Positions 1-8,448 of a stretch of 64,000 bases of DNA are shown one piece after another. The stretch spans positions 41,086-105,085 of the forward strand of contig JAWXCM010000012.1 in NCBI GenBank assembly GCA_034408745.1, in the 5' to 3' direction. The notes beneath the pieces were generated by a model, which was given only the letters and a program-made list of their open reading frames with translations, searched no databases and had not been told where the DNA came from. How positions within the stretch are numbered: position 1 is the first letter of the stretch; the number at the start of each line of letters is the position of its first letter. A program made the position numbers and the translations under genes. The stretch is from JAWXCM01 sp034408745. Lineage in GTDB: Bacteria; Acidobacteriota; Terriglobia; Bryobacterales; Bryobacteraceae.

Positions 1-288
1 GCGGATAAATTTGCCGAGGCGATCCCGGAGACTGGTCTCCAACTCTTCAACAGTGAGCCCGGCTGCCCGAACTTTGCCGACCATCGGCAGGTCGAGGTCG
101 CCCGACGCACCGACTCTCCAGGACTTACTGATCTCCTCACAATGGAATGCAGCAATGGTGACGGTATCGTCAGTGCCAATACGAAGAGGTCCTGGGGACT
201 TCGTGTTGACGGCGGCTGGCACCGACCAGACCGCCGCACCGACGAGGATGGCCATACTTACTGCACGGAGAACTGCGGGGTGTTTCAT
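1..288 (-). CDS. Wza-like polysaccharide export protein (N-terminal part, cut by window edge)
   Basis: Only the first 96 codons are inside the window; the gene continues past base 1. The ATG at 288 overlaps the stop of the upstream gene as TAATG, which supports both the start and translational coupling. The product begins with a signal peptide (MKHPAVLRAVSMAILVGAA, then VWSVPAA). From about residue 36 it has the pattern of the Poly_export (Wza) domain: IGTDDTVTIAAF, then a glycine-bearing DLDLPMVGKV stretch and AGLTVEELETSLRDRL. Family members form the outer-membrane export channel for capsule or exopolysaccharide and partner a Wzc-type kinase, which is encoded at the other end of this cluster. 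The family call rests on motif resemblance only, because most of the protein is missing. Confidence 0.85.
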   Translation of the reverse strand, partial: MKHPAVLRAVSMAILVGAAVWSVPAAVNTKSPGPLRIGTDDTVTIAAFHCEEISKSWRVGASGDLDLPMVGKVRAAGLTVEELETSLRDRLGKFIR

Positions 289-2429
289 TACGGGTTGCTC
301 TGGAGAAGATTGACGCTTGCGGGGCGCGAAGTTCCCTTCGCATTTGTTGCTGTAACGGTGATTGTCTGCAGGGTCGACAGGTCTCCAGTACCGTTCAGGC
401 GCAGGGTAGCCGTGAACTGGCTTCCGAAGGCTCGTGAAGAGGCGTTCTGAAACCAGGAGGTGAACTGAGCGTCGACGTTCTGCGTAATCGTAGGTGTCTG
501 GATTTGCGAGGTTCCGGTTGCGGTGAACTGAATGTTCAGAGTTGTAACGGAACGCGCTGTGGAGTAACCGGTGATGATCAGGTCCATTCCAGTCGCTGAT
601 CGACTGGCCACCTGGACGCTGGTGAGTTGCGGCTCGGCCTGAGCGACGGCCAGGGACTTTGAAGGAGCGGGCGCAGGCGTTACCGGTACCGATGCGACTG
701 ACAGGGTGCTTGTGATCGCGATGGTTCCTGCGACGGTACCGGTCTGAAACTGCATCTGACGTGAGCCATCCGAGAAGATCGCCTCGGTGGTGTTCTCCGG
801 GATGCGGAAGTCCACGGTTCGTCCCCCCGTTGCGAACTGGATGGACGGGTCGTCAGTGAACGTTTCCGAGTTGAACGTCAGTGTCAGCCGTCCTGTGACA
901 GGGAGAGCGTACGGAGCGTCGAGGCGAAGGCGCACGGCCGGCTGCTGGAGCGGCTGACCCTGGTCGGTTGTAGTCGTAATTGAAACGGGCGGCAGAGCTG
1001 TGGGTGGCGTTCCGGCTCCGCGAAGCTGGATGCGGGCGTCGTCGATCTGGATTGTGCCAGTAAGTGAACCTACTGCTTCGGGGGCGAAGGTCACGCGGGT
1101 TGTGAGGGACTCTCCCGCGCCCAGGCGTACCGGCAACTGCGCGTCGTGAGTGATGGTGTAACCCGCGCCGTTGAGGCTAATGCTGTTCACCGACGCCGGT
1201 GCATTGCCGGTGTTTTGAATTCGGATGTCCGTCACCGACCTCGCTCCGACCTGTGTGTTGGGGAAGTTAAAGGTTCCGCCGTTTGGCAGCGATGTTAAGA
1301 CGCCGCCGTTGACTGATGAAAACTCGACACGTGGCCCGATGCCGGTACCGGCGACATCGAAGAACGCGTTCTCAACGCGAAGCCGGCCGGTCTGGCGGCC
1401 CGATTCTGAAGGTCGGAACGCAACAACAAATTCGAAGCTTGCGCCAGCATTCACAGTAAGTGGCAGTGGCGGCAATTCGGGAATGCTAAAGCCCGTGCCG
1501 GTTATCTGCAATGTGTTGATTCGTCCGTTCGCGTTTCCGTTATTTGTAACGCGGATTCTGGCTGTCGCGTTGGAAGCAACTGCGACTGACGGCAGCGTAA
1601 TCGTGCCGTTTTCAGCGACCGTTACGTCGGTGGATTCGGTGATCGCACGGTATGAATACGCTGCACCAACTCCCTGACCTTCCAGGATAACGACGTAGGT
1701 GGTGCTCTCCACGGTAAAGCGGAGTGTTTCCCGATAGGTGGTCCGCTGAGTGGGAGTGAAGGTAATTGTGAATCGAACCTCCCGCTCCGCGGCGATGTCG
1801 GCGGGGAGGAGTGGCAGGCCAGTAATCCGGAATACCTCACCAGTTACCGCCACGTCGCGCAGAACCGCGCGTCCTGTGCCGCGGTTGGTCAGGACAACAG
1901 AGGCGCTGCTGGTTTCGTTCAGGTTCGCCAGATTGAACGGGATGGTGTCGCCATTGGCCAGTGCGGTTTGGTTGCCCGACGGGTTCAGAATGTAGCTGGG
2001 AACGACGTCAGGCGCAAGCGCCGTGCTGCTGAGGAAGAACGACGAGGTGAACGTTCGAGTCTCGGCAACAATCTCCAGGCTGAGGACGCCGGCAGCGGCG
2101 CCTGCCCTGGTCGGGCGAAATGTGATGTCGAAGAAACGCGTGTCTCCTGGATTCACTGAAGTGGCAGAAGCAGAGCCTCCGGTGAATCCTTCTCCAGTTA
2201 CAGTCGCGCGGCTGATACTTACCGGTGCTGTTCCCCTGTTATTTACCAGGAAAGTAAGTGTGGTTGCCGCGCCCAGTGCCGTTGCCTGAAATGGAATCGA
2301 GGAATTCGTCGACACGAATGTCGGCGCCGAACTTGTGGATGTCCGGTAGCTGTACTGGAGATCGACGGTCTGTGCAGCCGCTCCGATGCAGATCAGAGTG
2401 GCCAGAGAGGCAAGGCGGAGTTTACTCAT
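288..2429 (-). CDS. secreted choice-of-anchor-D / HYDIN-like repeat protein
   Basis: About 713 residues. The ATG at 2429 overlaps the end of the upstream gene by 8 bases (ATGAGTAA) and leads directly into a signal peptide (MSKLRLASLATLICIGAAAQ), so it is preferred over longer in-frame extensions. The mature protein contains about four tandem beta-sandwich repeats of the ASPM-SPD2-Hydin/choice-of-anchor-D type, each with a phenylalanine-rich 'nGaPfpfp...vGa..t..i.i.N.G.apa' pattern (about residues 25-130, 145-260, 270-370 and 380-480). A Pro-rich linker and a further beta-rich C-domain follow. No catalytic motif is visible. It is probably an extracellular structural or adhesive protein. Its place next to the Wza-like gene suggests a link to the exported polymer (inference). 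Confidence 0.7.
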   Translation of the reverse strand: MSKLRLASLATLICIGAAAQTVDLQYSYRTSTSSAPTFVSTNSSIPFQATALGAATTLTFLVNNRGTAPVSISRATVTGEGFTGGSASATSVNPGDTRFFDITFRPTRAGAAAGVLSLEIVAETRTFTSSFFLSSTALAPDVVPSYILNPSGNQTALANGDTIPFNLANLNETSSASVVLTNRGTGRAVLRDVAVTGEVFRITGLPLLPADIAAEREVRFTITFTPTQRTTYRETLRFTVESTTYVVILEGQGVGAAYSYRAITESTDVTVAENGTITLPSVAVASNATARIRVTNNGNANGRINTLQITGTGFSIPELPPLPLTVNAGASFEFVVAFRPSESGRQTGRLRVENAFFDVAGTGIGPRVEFSSVNGGVLTSLPNGGTFNFPNTQVGARSVTDIRIQNTGNAPASVNSISLNGAGYTITHDAQLPVRLGAGESLTTRVTFAPEAVGSLTGTIQIDDARIQLRGAGTPPTALPPVSITTTTDQGQPLQQPAVRLRLDAPYALPVTGRLTLTFNSETFTDDPSIQFATGGRTVDFRIPENTTEAIFSDGSRQMQFQTGTVAGTIAITSTLSVASVPVTPAPAPSKSLAVAQAEPQLTSVQVASRSATGMDLIITGYSTARSVTTLNIQFTATGTSQIQTPTITQNVDAQFTSWFQNASSRAFGSQFTATLRLNGTGDLSTLQTITVTATNAKGTSRPASVNLLQSNP

Positions 2430-3345
2430 TGGTGGCACTCTCCGCGGGGATAAAGAATGTGGAGCGGCGGGCCGGGTCAAAAAGGTACTGTACGGCTGGT
2501 GCGCCGTCATTCAGTCTCCAGGCTCCATCGGGTGCGACCAACTCGAGTCTGTCCGGTGTCAGGGGGAGGTCGATCACCTCAACCTGACCGGCTTCCAATA
2601 TGTGAAGGGTTCGCGAACCAGCATTCGCGATGTAGGTTACTCCGTTTCGAAACGCCACAGCTACTGGCCCGTTTAGGCCATCGCGCTCAGATGCAACAAG
2701 CCGGAGGTGACCGGAAGGTGAAAGGCTGAGCACCTCGTTCCTTGAGTAATCAGCGAGCAATGCGTTCTCTCCGTCGGCGAAAGAGATGGCCACTGTTCCG
2801 TTGAAATGTGCGACTCGGGCCAAACTGGCACCGCGCTGGCTCTGAAGCAATGTCGTGCCGCTGGAGTCCGTAGTGACCGCGAGTAGTCGACCCGTTGCGT
2901 TTACAGCAACCGCGGATACTTGCTCCCCATCGAGGACCACAGTTATCACGGGTTCGGCGGACAGGGCGTTCTCGATCCACAGGAGCTTACGGTCCGCGGA
3001 CGAGTAGACTGCCGCGTACTGGCCGCGGGCCGCCAGTAAGTCCGGCGACGACGTGAGGCCGGTCAGGTTCGTGGTTCGGTATGAACCGGCGCGGAGTCCG
3101 TGCACGAGGACGGGCACTCCATCGAGTAGTCCGGCTGCGATGTCCGCGTCGGCACTGACGGCCCGAAGCAGGAGCTTCTCCGACGGGTTGACCGAAGCAC
3201 CTAAGATTGCTGCGCCAGGCAGACCCTGAATCACTCGAAGTGAGCCAGAGTCCTTCAGGAGTAAGTAGCCGGAAACAGGGCCGGCGAGGTAATCGGCTGA
3301 GTAACCTGCCAGGGCCGCGACGAATAAGAGGGCGATGAGTCTCAC
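2422..3345 (-). CDS. secreted beta-propeller-like protein of unknown function
   Basis: About 307 residues starting at GTG 3345, which overlaps the previous stop by 4 bases (GTGA). The N-terminus is a signal peptide (MRLIALLFVAALAGYSADY). The rest shows repeated short beta-strand blades of the 'G.L.AV.....G..LL' kind (for example GRLLAVTTDSSGTTLLQS, and GVTYIANAGSRTLHILEAG), which suggests a seven-blade propeller of the NHL/YncE sort. No specific family could be recognised. It sits in a run of four secreted proteins at the distal end of the polysaccharide operon and may be an extracytoplasmic partner of its neighbours (inference). Confidence 0.6.
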   Translation of the reverse strand: MRLIALLFVAALAGYSADYLAGPVSGYLLLKDSGSLRVIQGLPGAAILGASVNPSEKLLLRAVSADADIAAGLLDGVPVLVHGLRAGSYRTTNLTGLTSSPDLLAARGQYAAVYSSADRKLLWIENALSAEPVITVVLDGEQVSAVAVNATGRLLAVTTDSSGTTLLQSQRGASLARVAHFNGTVAISFADGENALLADYSRNEVLSLSPSGHLRLVASERDGLNGPVAVAFRNGVTYIANAGSRTLHILEAGQVEVIDLPLTPDRLELVAPDGAWRLNDGAPAVQYLFDPARRSTFFIPAESATNE

Positions 3346-3989
3346 CGGGGACCTCCTACCGTAACGGTTCCAATCGAAATCGCGATCGGCACAGGAGCGG
3401 GTGTTGCGCCTGGGCCACCGGCGCTACCAGAGCCTCCGCCTTTGGTGGCGAAGATCACACCGCCGGCAGCTGCTCCTCCGAGTAGCGCAATGAGGAGCGC
3501 TTTCTTACTTCCACCGCCTGACGAAGCACCAATGCCTCCGGCGGATGTGTTGGTCTGAGCGAGTGTCGCAGCGCCTGAGCGGCCCCGGGACTCGGCTGTA
3601 ACCCGAATGTTAAAACGTCCTTCGGCATTGTTCGGCGCGAGTCCTGATGTGGAGGCGATGCCCTGCGCATCAGTCTTTATTCGGAACAGGTTTTGCGATT
3701 TGCCAAAGCTGACTGAAGGTCCGATAGCCGGCGCAGTGAACGTGACATCGGCGTCAGAAACTGGCTGGCCGGATTCGTCTCGAACTTCGACACGAATATC
3801 TCTGCCGAGTCGCTTGCGTAGGTTGTTGAAGGCTCCATCGCCTTCGGAAACGGTGATCTGAAGTGTGCTGGTTTGCGCACCCGCAGAGAAGAGGTTACCT
3901 GCTAACGCGGTTATTACTGCCACTAATGAGAGCTTGCGGAGCATAGAATGCCGTGTAGATAGACTAACAAACACCCGGGTAAGTTTCAC
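3342..3989 (-). CDS. exported Ig-like (Big-1-type) protein with C-terminal membrane segment
   Basis: 215 residues from GTG 3989, which overlaps the upstream stop (GTGA) and has a GGAGAG Shine-Dalgarno sequence 9 bases before it. A second possible start is ATG 3944, which would give a cleaner signal peptide (MLRKLSLVAVITALAGNLFS). Residues about 40-145 have the shape of a bacterial Ig-like fold: VEVRDESGQPVSDADVTFTA, then TDAQGIASTSGLAPN. A Gly/Ser-rich stretch is followed by a hydrophobic segment (KKALLIALLGGAAAGGVIFA) and a Gly/Pro-rich tail. It may be anchored in a membrane by the C-terminal helix. No enzymatic motif is seen. The function is unknown, and the link to polysaccharide assembly comes from position only. 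Confidence 0.6.
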   Translation of the reverse strand: MKLTRVFVSLSTRHSMLRKLSLVAVITALAGNLFSAGAQTSTLQITVSEGDGAFNNLRKRLGRDIRVEVRDESGQPVSDADVTFTAPAIGPSVSFGKSQNLFRIKTDAQGIASTSGLAPNNAEGRFNIRVTAESRGRSGAATLAQTNTSAGGIGASSGGGSKKALLIALLGGAAAGGVIFATKGGGSGSAGGPGATPAPVPIAISIGTVTVGGPR

Positions 3990-5923
3990 TGTTCAATGCT
4001 CTCCGGGGTGACACACATCGCGCCGGAATCGGAGACCAGTTCGGGTGGTACAGAATACAAGTCGTTACTGATGTAAATGGAATCGAGCATGAGATCGGTG
4101 CTTTCGAATTTCAGGTTCAGCGTGTGCTGACCAGCAGTCAGCTGACTGATGCGAGGGTAGAGGCGGGTGTCCGGAGACTCCCCCTCACCATTGAGCCGGA
4201 CCCACTGCCACTGCATGGTCCCGGAAGGGATGGTGGACAGATCGGTCCAGCCATCATCGAACGAAGCCGCAAATGAAGGGGTGGGGAACTCCGGTGCTCG
4301 CACCCTGAGCCAGACGGCGTACTCATCCTCAAGGGGTAGCTCAAAACGAATGGCTGCGAGGGCCGATGTGTTCATTGCGCCGATGGCACAGCCGCCAGTG
4401 GCTGCGGGTTCCGAGACTGGATAACTCCCTTGGGAGAGGCTGGCGGTTTCGGCTTCGAGGCGAAGTCCGAGAGTTTCGGATTCAGTGCGTGTGGCGGCGC
4501 CGGATTTCCTGACGAGGAATACACCGAACTCGCGGTCGGTATGTTGTAACGGATTCGGCACGGTTCCAATCGGCGCTGTAACTGCGGTCGATGTCATCGG
4601 AATGCTTACCTTCTGGCCGTCGTATATTCCCGCCAGCACAGGGCGGCCGTCCAGCGCCTGTATGTCACGAATTTCGAAGAGGTCACCCTTCTCAAGGCCC
4701 GTCCCGGAAAGGTCCACGGAAACACGGTCGGCGCGATCCCAGTTGAAAACCGCGACGTGCGCGCGGCCTCGCTCCCAGCGGTTGGGCCGGACGAATACGC
4801 GGGCGCCGGAAGGACGGTCGGCTGGGCGGAGGTAAGTATTCGACGGGTAAGTGGAGGAGGAAAAGGCTCTTGTACTTCCAAGCAACGTGTTGCCCCGGAA
4901 ACTCGACACGGTGCAATCGAATAAAGTTAGTGCGATGCTGCCGGAGATGAAGTAATTGTTTTCCAGCCGCAGGTCTGAGCAGCCTGCTCCAAACGCATAG
5001 TAGCCGATGTTGTTCTCACCGCCATGGTCGCGATTTGTCGGAAAGTAAGTGATGTTGTCGCGTACCACAGGCGACGCTGCGCGAATGGTCCCTCCAAGCA
5101 GGAGGTTGCGGGAGTACGCACCGCCAAGCGAACCGTTGTTGAACAGGATGTTGCCTTCCAGGTAGAAGTTGTTCAGGAAGGTATTCGAAGTGCCGTAAAT
5201 CTGGAGGCCGAGTTCGAACTGATTGAACACCACGTTATCGATAAGGAGTTTGTGGCCATCCTTGTTCTGCATGTAGGCGCCGTGCCCATGCGGCCGGTCG
5301 GGTCCCATCCAGCCGTTGTTATAGACAATGTTCCCGTAGAACTCGTTGTCCGATGCGTCCTTCCACGAGGCGAGGCCGGTGGATGTGTCGTGGATGATGT
5401 TGTTCACGACCTTGACGTTGGGTGCGTAGACGGTGATGCCGGCGGGCTGCACTATGTCTGAAGGAAAGGGGCCCGGCTGAGCCGTGATTCGCAGGGTTCG
5501 ACTGTTGAAGATCTCCAGCTCCTGGTACACGGCCCAGGCGCCCAGTACTTCAAGTCCACCGTCGATACGAACTCGTTCTCTGCGCCAGGGTCGAATGGTG
5601 ATGAATTTTCCGTCGGCGCCCTGAACGCGACTGCGGAACAGGAGACGGTCCGGAGCGGAGTAGAGCCCACCGCGAAGGTAGAGTGTGTCACCCGGATTCA
5701 GGGCCTGCGGGTGCTTCAGTGCGGTCTCGATGGACCATGGGTTTGCGAAGCTGCCGTCAGCGTCTTCGACAGCAACGGGCGCGACGAAAAAGTCGGTTGC
5801 TGGTAAGGGGCTGAGGCTCACCAGACTGCCGAAGAGCAGCGAGGTGAAAAGCCGAATTTCACGTTGATATCGTTTCATGCTGCCGGTATCTTGCCAGTGT
5901 CGAAACAAATTGAGATCAGTCAC
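3986..5923 (-). CDS. secreted right-handed parallel beta-helix protein (possible polysaccharide lyase or binding protein)
   Basis: About 645 residues. The GTG at 5923 has GAGG 8 bases upstream and keeps the tight operon spacing; ATG 5878 (MKRYQREIR) is an alternative that would place the signal peptide at the very N-terminus. GTG 5929 is also in frame. After the export signal (LFTSLLFGSLVSLSPLPA) comes a PbH1-type beta-helix, about residues 35-400, with many Asn-rich rungs such as NVKVVNNIIHDTS, DNEFYGNIVYNNG and LRLENNYFISG. The C-terminal 150 residues look like a beta-sandwich carbohydrate-binding module. The family includes polysaccharide lyases, epimerases and hydrolases, but I cannot identify catalytic residues with confidence. 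In an export operon it may trim or modify the polymer (inference). Confidence 0.7.
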   Translation of the reverse strand: MTDLNLFRHWQDTGSMKRYQREIRLFTSLLFGSLVSLSPLPATDFFVAPVAVEDADGSFANPWSIETALKHPQALNPGDTLYLRGGLYSAPDRLLFRSRVQGADGKFITIRPWRRERVRIDGGLEVLGAWAVYQELEIFNSRTLRITAQPGPFPSDIVQPAGITVYAPNVKVVNNIIHDTSTGLASWKDASDNEFYGNIVYNNGWMGPDRPHGHGAYMQNKDGHKLLIDNVVFNQFELGLQIYGTSNTFLNNFYLEGNILFNNGSLGGAYSRNLLLGGTIRAASPVVRDNITYFPTNRDHGGENNIGYYAFGAGCSDLRLENNYFISGSIALTLFDCTVSSFRGNTLLGSTRAFSSSTYPSNTYLRPADRPSGARVFVRPNRWERGRAHVAVFNWDRADRVSVDLSGTGLEKGDLFEIRDIQALDGRPVLAGIYDGQKVSIPMTSTAVTAPIGTVPNPLQHTDREFGVFLVRKSGAATRTESETLGLRLEAETASLSQGSYPVSEPAATGGCAIGAMNTSALAAIRFELPLEDEYAVWLRVRAPEFPTPSFAASFDDGWTDLSTIPSGTMQWQWVRLNGEGESPDTRLYPRISQLTAGQHTLNLKFESTDLMLDSIYISNDLYSVPPELVSDSGAMCVTPESIEQ

Positions 5924-5933
5924 TCCCACGACC

Positions 5934-7007
5934 TCAGTTACCAGGTGAGGAATTCACCGTTCGATCTGACGTTTGGACTGGTGCGGCGTTAACTCCGCCC
6001 GGCAGCGCCGCGCGCTGCATCAATCGAGGGCTTCCTGTGTTTACGCTGATGGCCTGAGTGAGGCGGCCCGCAATGAAATCGGCAACCACGCTGTGTGCCT
6101 TTTCGTTCGGATGTCCGTCGTATCTGGAGATTGAGAAATCACGAGACGGGTTGCGCAGGAAAGCCTCCGCCGCGTTGACGAAATCGACATTGATGGAGCG
6201 GAAGAACTGTTCGACTGCTGCATCGGCTTTCGAATAGAGCCCGTAGTTGCCGAGCATGTTCAGTTCGGGCATGTTGGCGACAAGGAGATGCACATTGCGG
6301 TCACGGCAATACTTGCCAAGGTCTGCGAGCAGCCTCTGAGAGCGCACCCAGCCTGGGTAATCAGGGCTGTGCGAGCGGTTCACCTGATGCTCAAACTCGG
6401 TTCCCGGTACAACGACGCCGGCGAGTTTCAACTCCATGTTGGTTTTCGTAAGGAGAAGCTCGGCGAGCTTCGATGAGAACAATGCGCGACGGAGAGAACG
6501 GACGGTCTCCAGTGAACCTCCGTCTGCGGAATCGCTGCGAGGTTTCGCAGCCGCGGTCGACTTGATGGCTTCCTCCTGCCGACCGTAGACGTCGTTTTCG
6601 TTATAGGCAAGTAGGGCGACCTGCGGCTGAAAGGCGTCGGCATACTTTAGAAAGTCGCGAACGTTGGCCCACGTGTTGTTACCCGGCGAAGTCAGATCGA
6701 GAACAGAGACCTCCGGGCATGGCGCCTGGCATTTCTCCACCAGCCGATCCTTCAGCCGGACCGTGAAATGCCGGTCTGGCGCGACTCCGGCACCATAAAG
6801 ATAGGAGTCACCAACCAGCATCACCCGGAGCTGGTTCTGCTGCGAATGAAACCTGCCGCTGTTGAGAGCTTCGAGCACATCGCTCCGTTTGGCGGCGTTA
6901 GACAGATGCTCGCCACCCTGGAAGAAGAGGGTTGCGGCATCGAAACGAATCATCGCTTCTCCAACGATGACGAAGACTACTATGGCGAGCAGGGCTTTTC
7001 GAAGCAT
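5934..7007 (-). CDS. SGNH-hydrolase-like protein, probable polysaccharide O-acetyltransferase partner
   Basis: 357 residues with one N-terminal hydrophobic anchor (MLRKALLAIVVFVIVGEAMI). It carries GDSL/SGNH signatures: block I GDSYLYGAGV near residue 66, an Asn-containing NENDVYG block around residue 140, and the late Asp-x-His block YDGHPNEKAH near residue 300. This gives a Ser-Asp-His set. It lies 3 bases downstream of an MBOAT gene. Such MBOAT plus SGNH pairs (compare AlgI with AlgJ/AlgX, or PatA/PatB) transfer acetyl groups to extracytoplasmic polysaccharides: the MBOAT moves the acyl group across the membrane and the SGNH protein transfers it. The acetyl-donor role is known for the family; the substrate here is inferred. 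Confidence 0.8.
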   Translation of the reverse strand: MLRKALLAIVVFVIVGEAMIRFDAATLFFQGGEHLSNAAKRSDVLEALNSGRFHSQQNQLRVMLVGDSYLYGAGVAPDRHFTVRLKDRLVEKCQAPCPEVSVLDLTSPGNNTWANVRDFLKYADAFQPQVALLAYNENDVYGRQEEAIKSTAAAKPRSDSADGGSLETVRSLRRALFSSKLAELLLTKTNMELKLAGVVVPGTEFEHQVNRSHSPDYPGWVRSQRLLADLGKYCRDRNVHLLVANMPELNMLGNYGLYSKADAAVEQFFRSINVDFVNAAEAFLRNPSRDFSISRYDGHPNEKAHSVVADFIAGRLTQAISVNTGSPRLMQRAALPGGVNAAPVQTSDRTVNSSPGN

Positions 7008-7010
7008 GGC

Positions 7011-8432
7011 TCAGAACTGGAAATAGATGAACTGTCGGTTGTTAAATACGCCGAACGTTACGACGAACCAGAAAAGCACGGACAACGTAGCGGCGCGGAG
7101 CAGGAAGCTGGACTGCCACATTTGGGGGCGTCGCATGAAAGCAGAAGCTGCCGCCAGGATGCCCATAGCGCAAATGACGAACATCAGGTCGGCAGGTGAG
7201 GCGAACGGCTGACCGATCGCCGTCAGACCGGGGAGCTCGGTCAGTTTCCGGAGCACCGTGATTGCGTCCTGGATGGAGTTGGCCCGGAAGAAGATCCAGC
7301 CGAACAGCACCAGATGAAACGTTGTAACTGTCCGCAGGGCGGCCAGCAATCGAGGAGTGCGATTCAGGCCGGTGGCTTCCACCAGCGTGGCTCGCATGTC
7401 CCGAGTTACCGTCGAGATCACGAGGTACAGGCCATGGAGCGCTCCCCAGATCACAAACGTCCAGTTCGCTCCATGCCAGAGGCCACTTACCAGAAAGGTC
7501 AGGAAGATGTTTCGCAAAGCATGGTTGCGGTTGCCGCCAAGCGGGATGTACACGTAGTCGCGGAACCAGGTGGACAGCGAAATGTGCCAGCGCTGCCAGA
7601 ACTCACGAATCGACTGCGACAGATAGGGCTGGCGGAAGTTGAACATGAGATCGAATCCCATGATCTTTGCCGAGCCTCGGGCGATGTCCGAGTAACCCGA
7701 GAAATCACAGTAAATCTGAAAAGCGAAGAAGTAAGTGGCAACCAGGATGGCCAGGGGCGAGTGCGAACCCGGGTCGTTGTAAACAGGGTTCACATACAAA
7801 GACAGGCGGTCCGCTATGGCGACCTTTTTCACGAATCCCCAGAGCATAAGCTGGAGGCCCTCCCAGAGGAACACGCGCGAGAAGTGGTGCTCCTCATGGA
7901 ACTGAGGGAGCAGGCTGTGGGCACGTTCGATGGGTCCCGCGACCAGCTGCGGGAAGAAGGACACGAAGGCGGCAAAGATTCCGAGGTGCTTCTCGGGCTG
8001 CATTACGCCGCGGTAGACATCGATGGTGTAACTGAGGCTCTGGAACGTGTAGAAGGATATGCCGACGGGAAGTAATACCCTGAGCTCCGGCAGGTGCCAA
8101 AAGAGGTTCCAGTTATCAGCGATATAGTTTGCAGAGCCGCCGATGAAGTTGTAGTACTTGAAAAAGAAGAGCAGACCGAGGTTACTGCACAAGCTGAGAA
8201 TCAGGAACATCTTGCGGCGGGCAGGAACGGCGGTGGACGCCATAAGCCGTCCCGCCACATAGTCCACGACAGTTGAGAAGATCAGGAGAGCGAGGTACTC
8301 GACGCGCCAGCACGCGTAGAAATAGTAGCCTGCCGCAAGCAGGAGCAACCAGCGAAACCGACTGGGTGTGGCGAAGTACGCCATCACCACCAGCGGGAAG
8401 AAGATTAGAAATTCGGCTGAGTTGAACAACAT
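7011..8432 (-). CDS. MBOAT family O-acyltransferase (AlgI-like)
   Basis: 473 residues, the usual AlgI length, with about ten membrane segments beginning MLFNSAEFLIFFPLVVMAYF. The family signatures are present: LPVGISFYTFQSLSYTID, then FCDFSGYSDIARG-like YCDFSGYSDIARGSAK, the REFWQRWHISLSTWFRDYVY block, and the SGLWHGANWTFVIWG block carrying the invariant catalytic His. These proteins pass an acetyl group through the inner membrane for O-acetylation of exported polymers. The SGNH gene follows after 3 bases, and the FlaA1-type dehydratase precedes it by 16 bases. The assignment to the family is firm; the sugar acetylated is unknown. Confidence 0.93.
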   Translation of the reverse strand: MLFNSAEFLIFFPLVVMAYFATPSRFRWLLLLAAGYYFYACWRVEYLALLIFSTVVDYVAGRLMASTAVPARRKMFLILSLCSNLGLLFFFKYYNFIGGSANYIADNWNLFWHLPELRVLLPVGISFYTFQSLSYTIDVYRGVMQPEKHLGIFAAFVSFFPQLVAGPIERAHSLLPQFHEEHHFSRVFLWEGLQLMLWGFVKKVAIADRLSLYVNPVYNDPGSHSPLAILVATYFFAFQIYCDFSGYSDIARGSAKIMGFDLMFNFRQPYLSQSIREFWQRWHISLSTWFRDYVYIPLGGNRNHALRNIFLTFLVSGLWHGANWTFVIWGALHGLYLVISTVTRDMRATLVEATGLNRTPRLLAALRTVTTFHLVLFGWIFFRANSIQDAITVLRKLTELPGLTAIGQPFASPADLMFVICAMGILAAASAFMRRPQMWQSSFLLRAATLSVLFWFVVTFGVFNNRQFIYFQF

Positions 8433-8448
8433 CGCTGTTTACCGGGTA

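Noticed and set aside
7314..8075. 253-codon plus-strand frame opposite the MBOAT gene
   Set aside because: The sense strand encodes a full AlgI-type protein; the antisense product is strongly charged with no recognisable fold.
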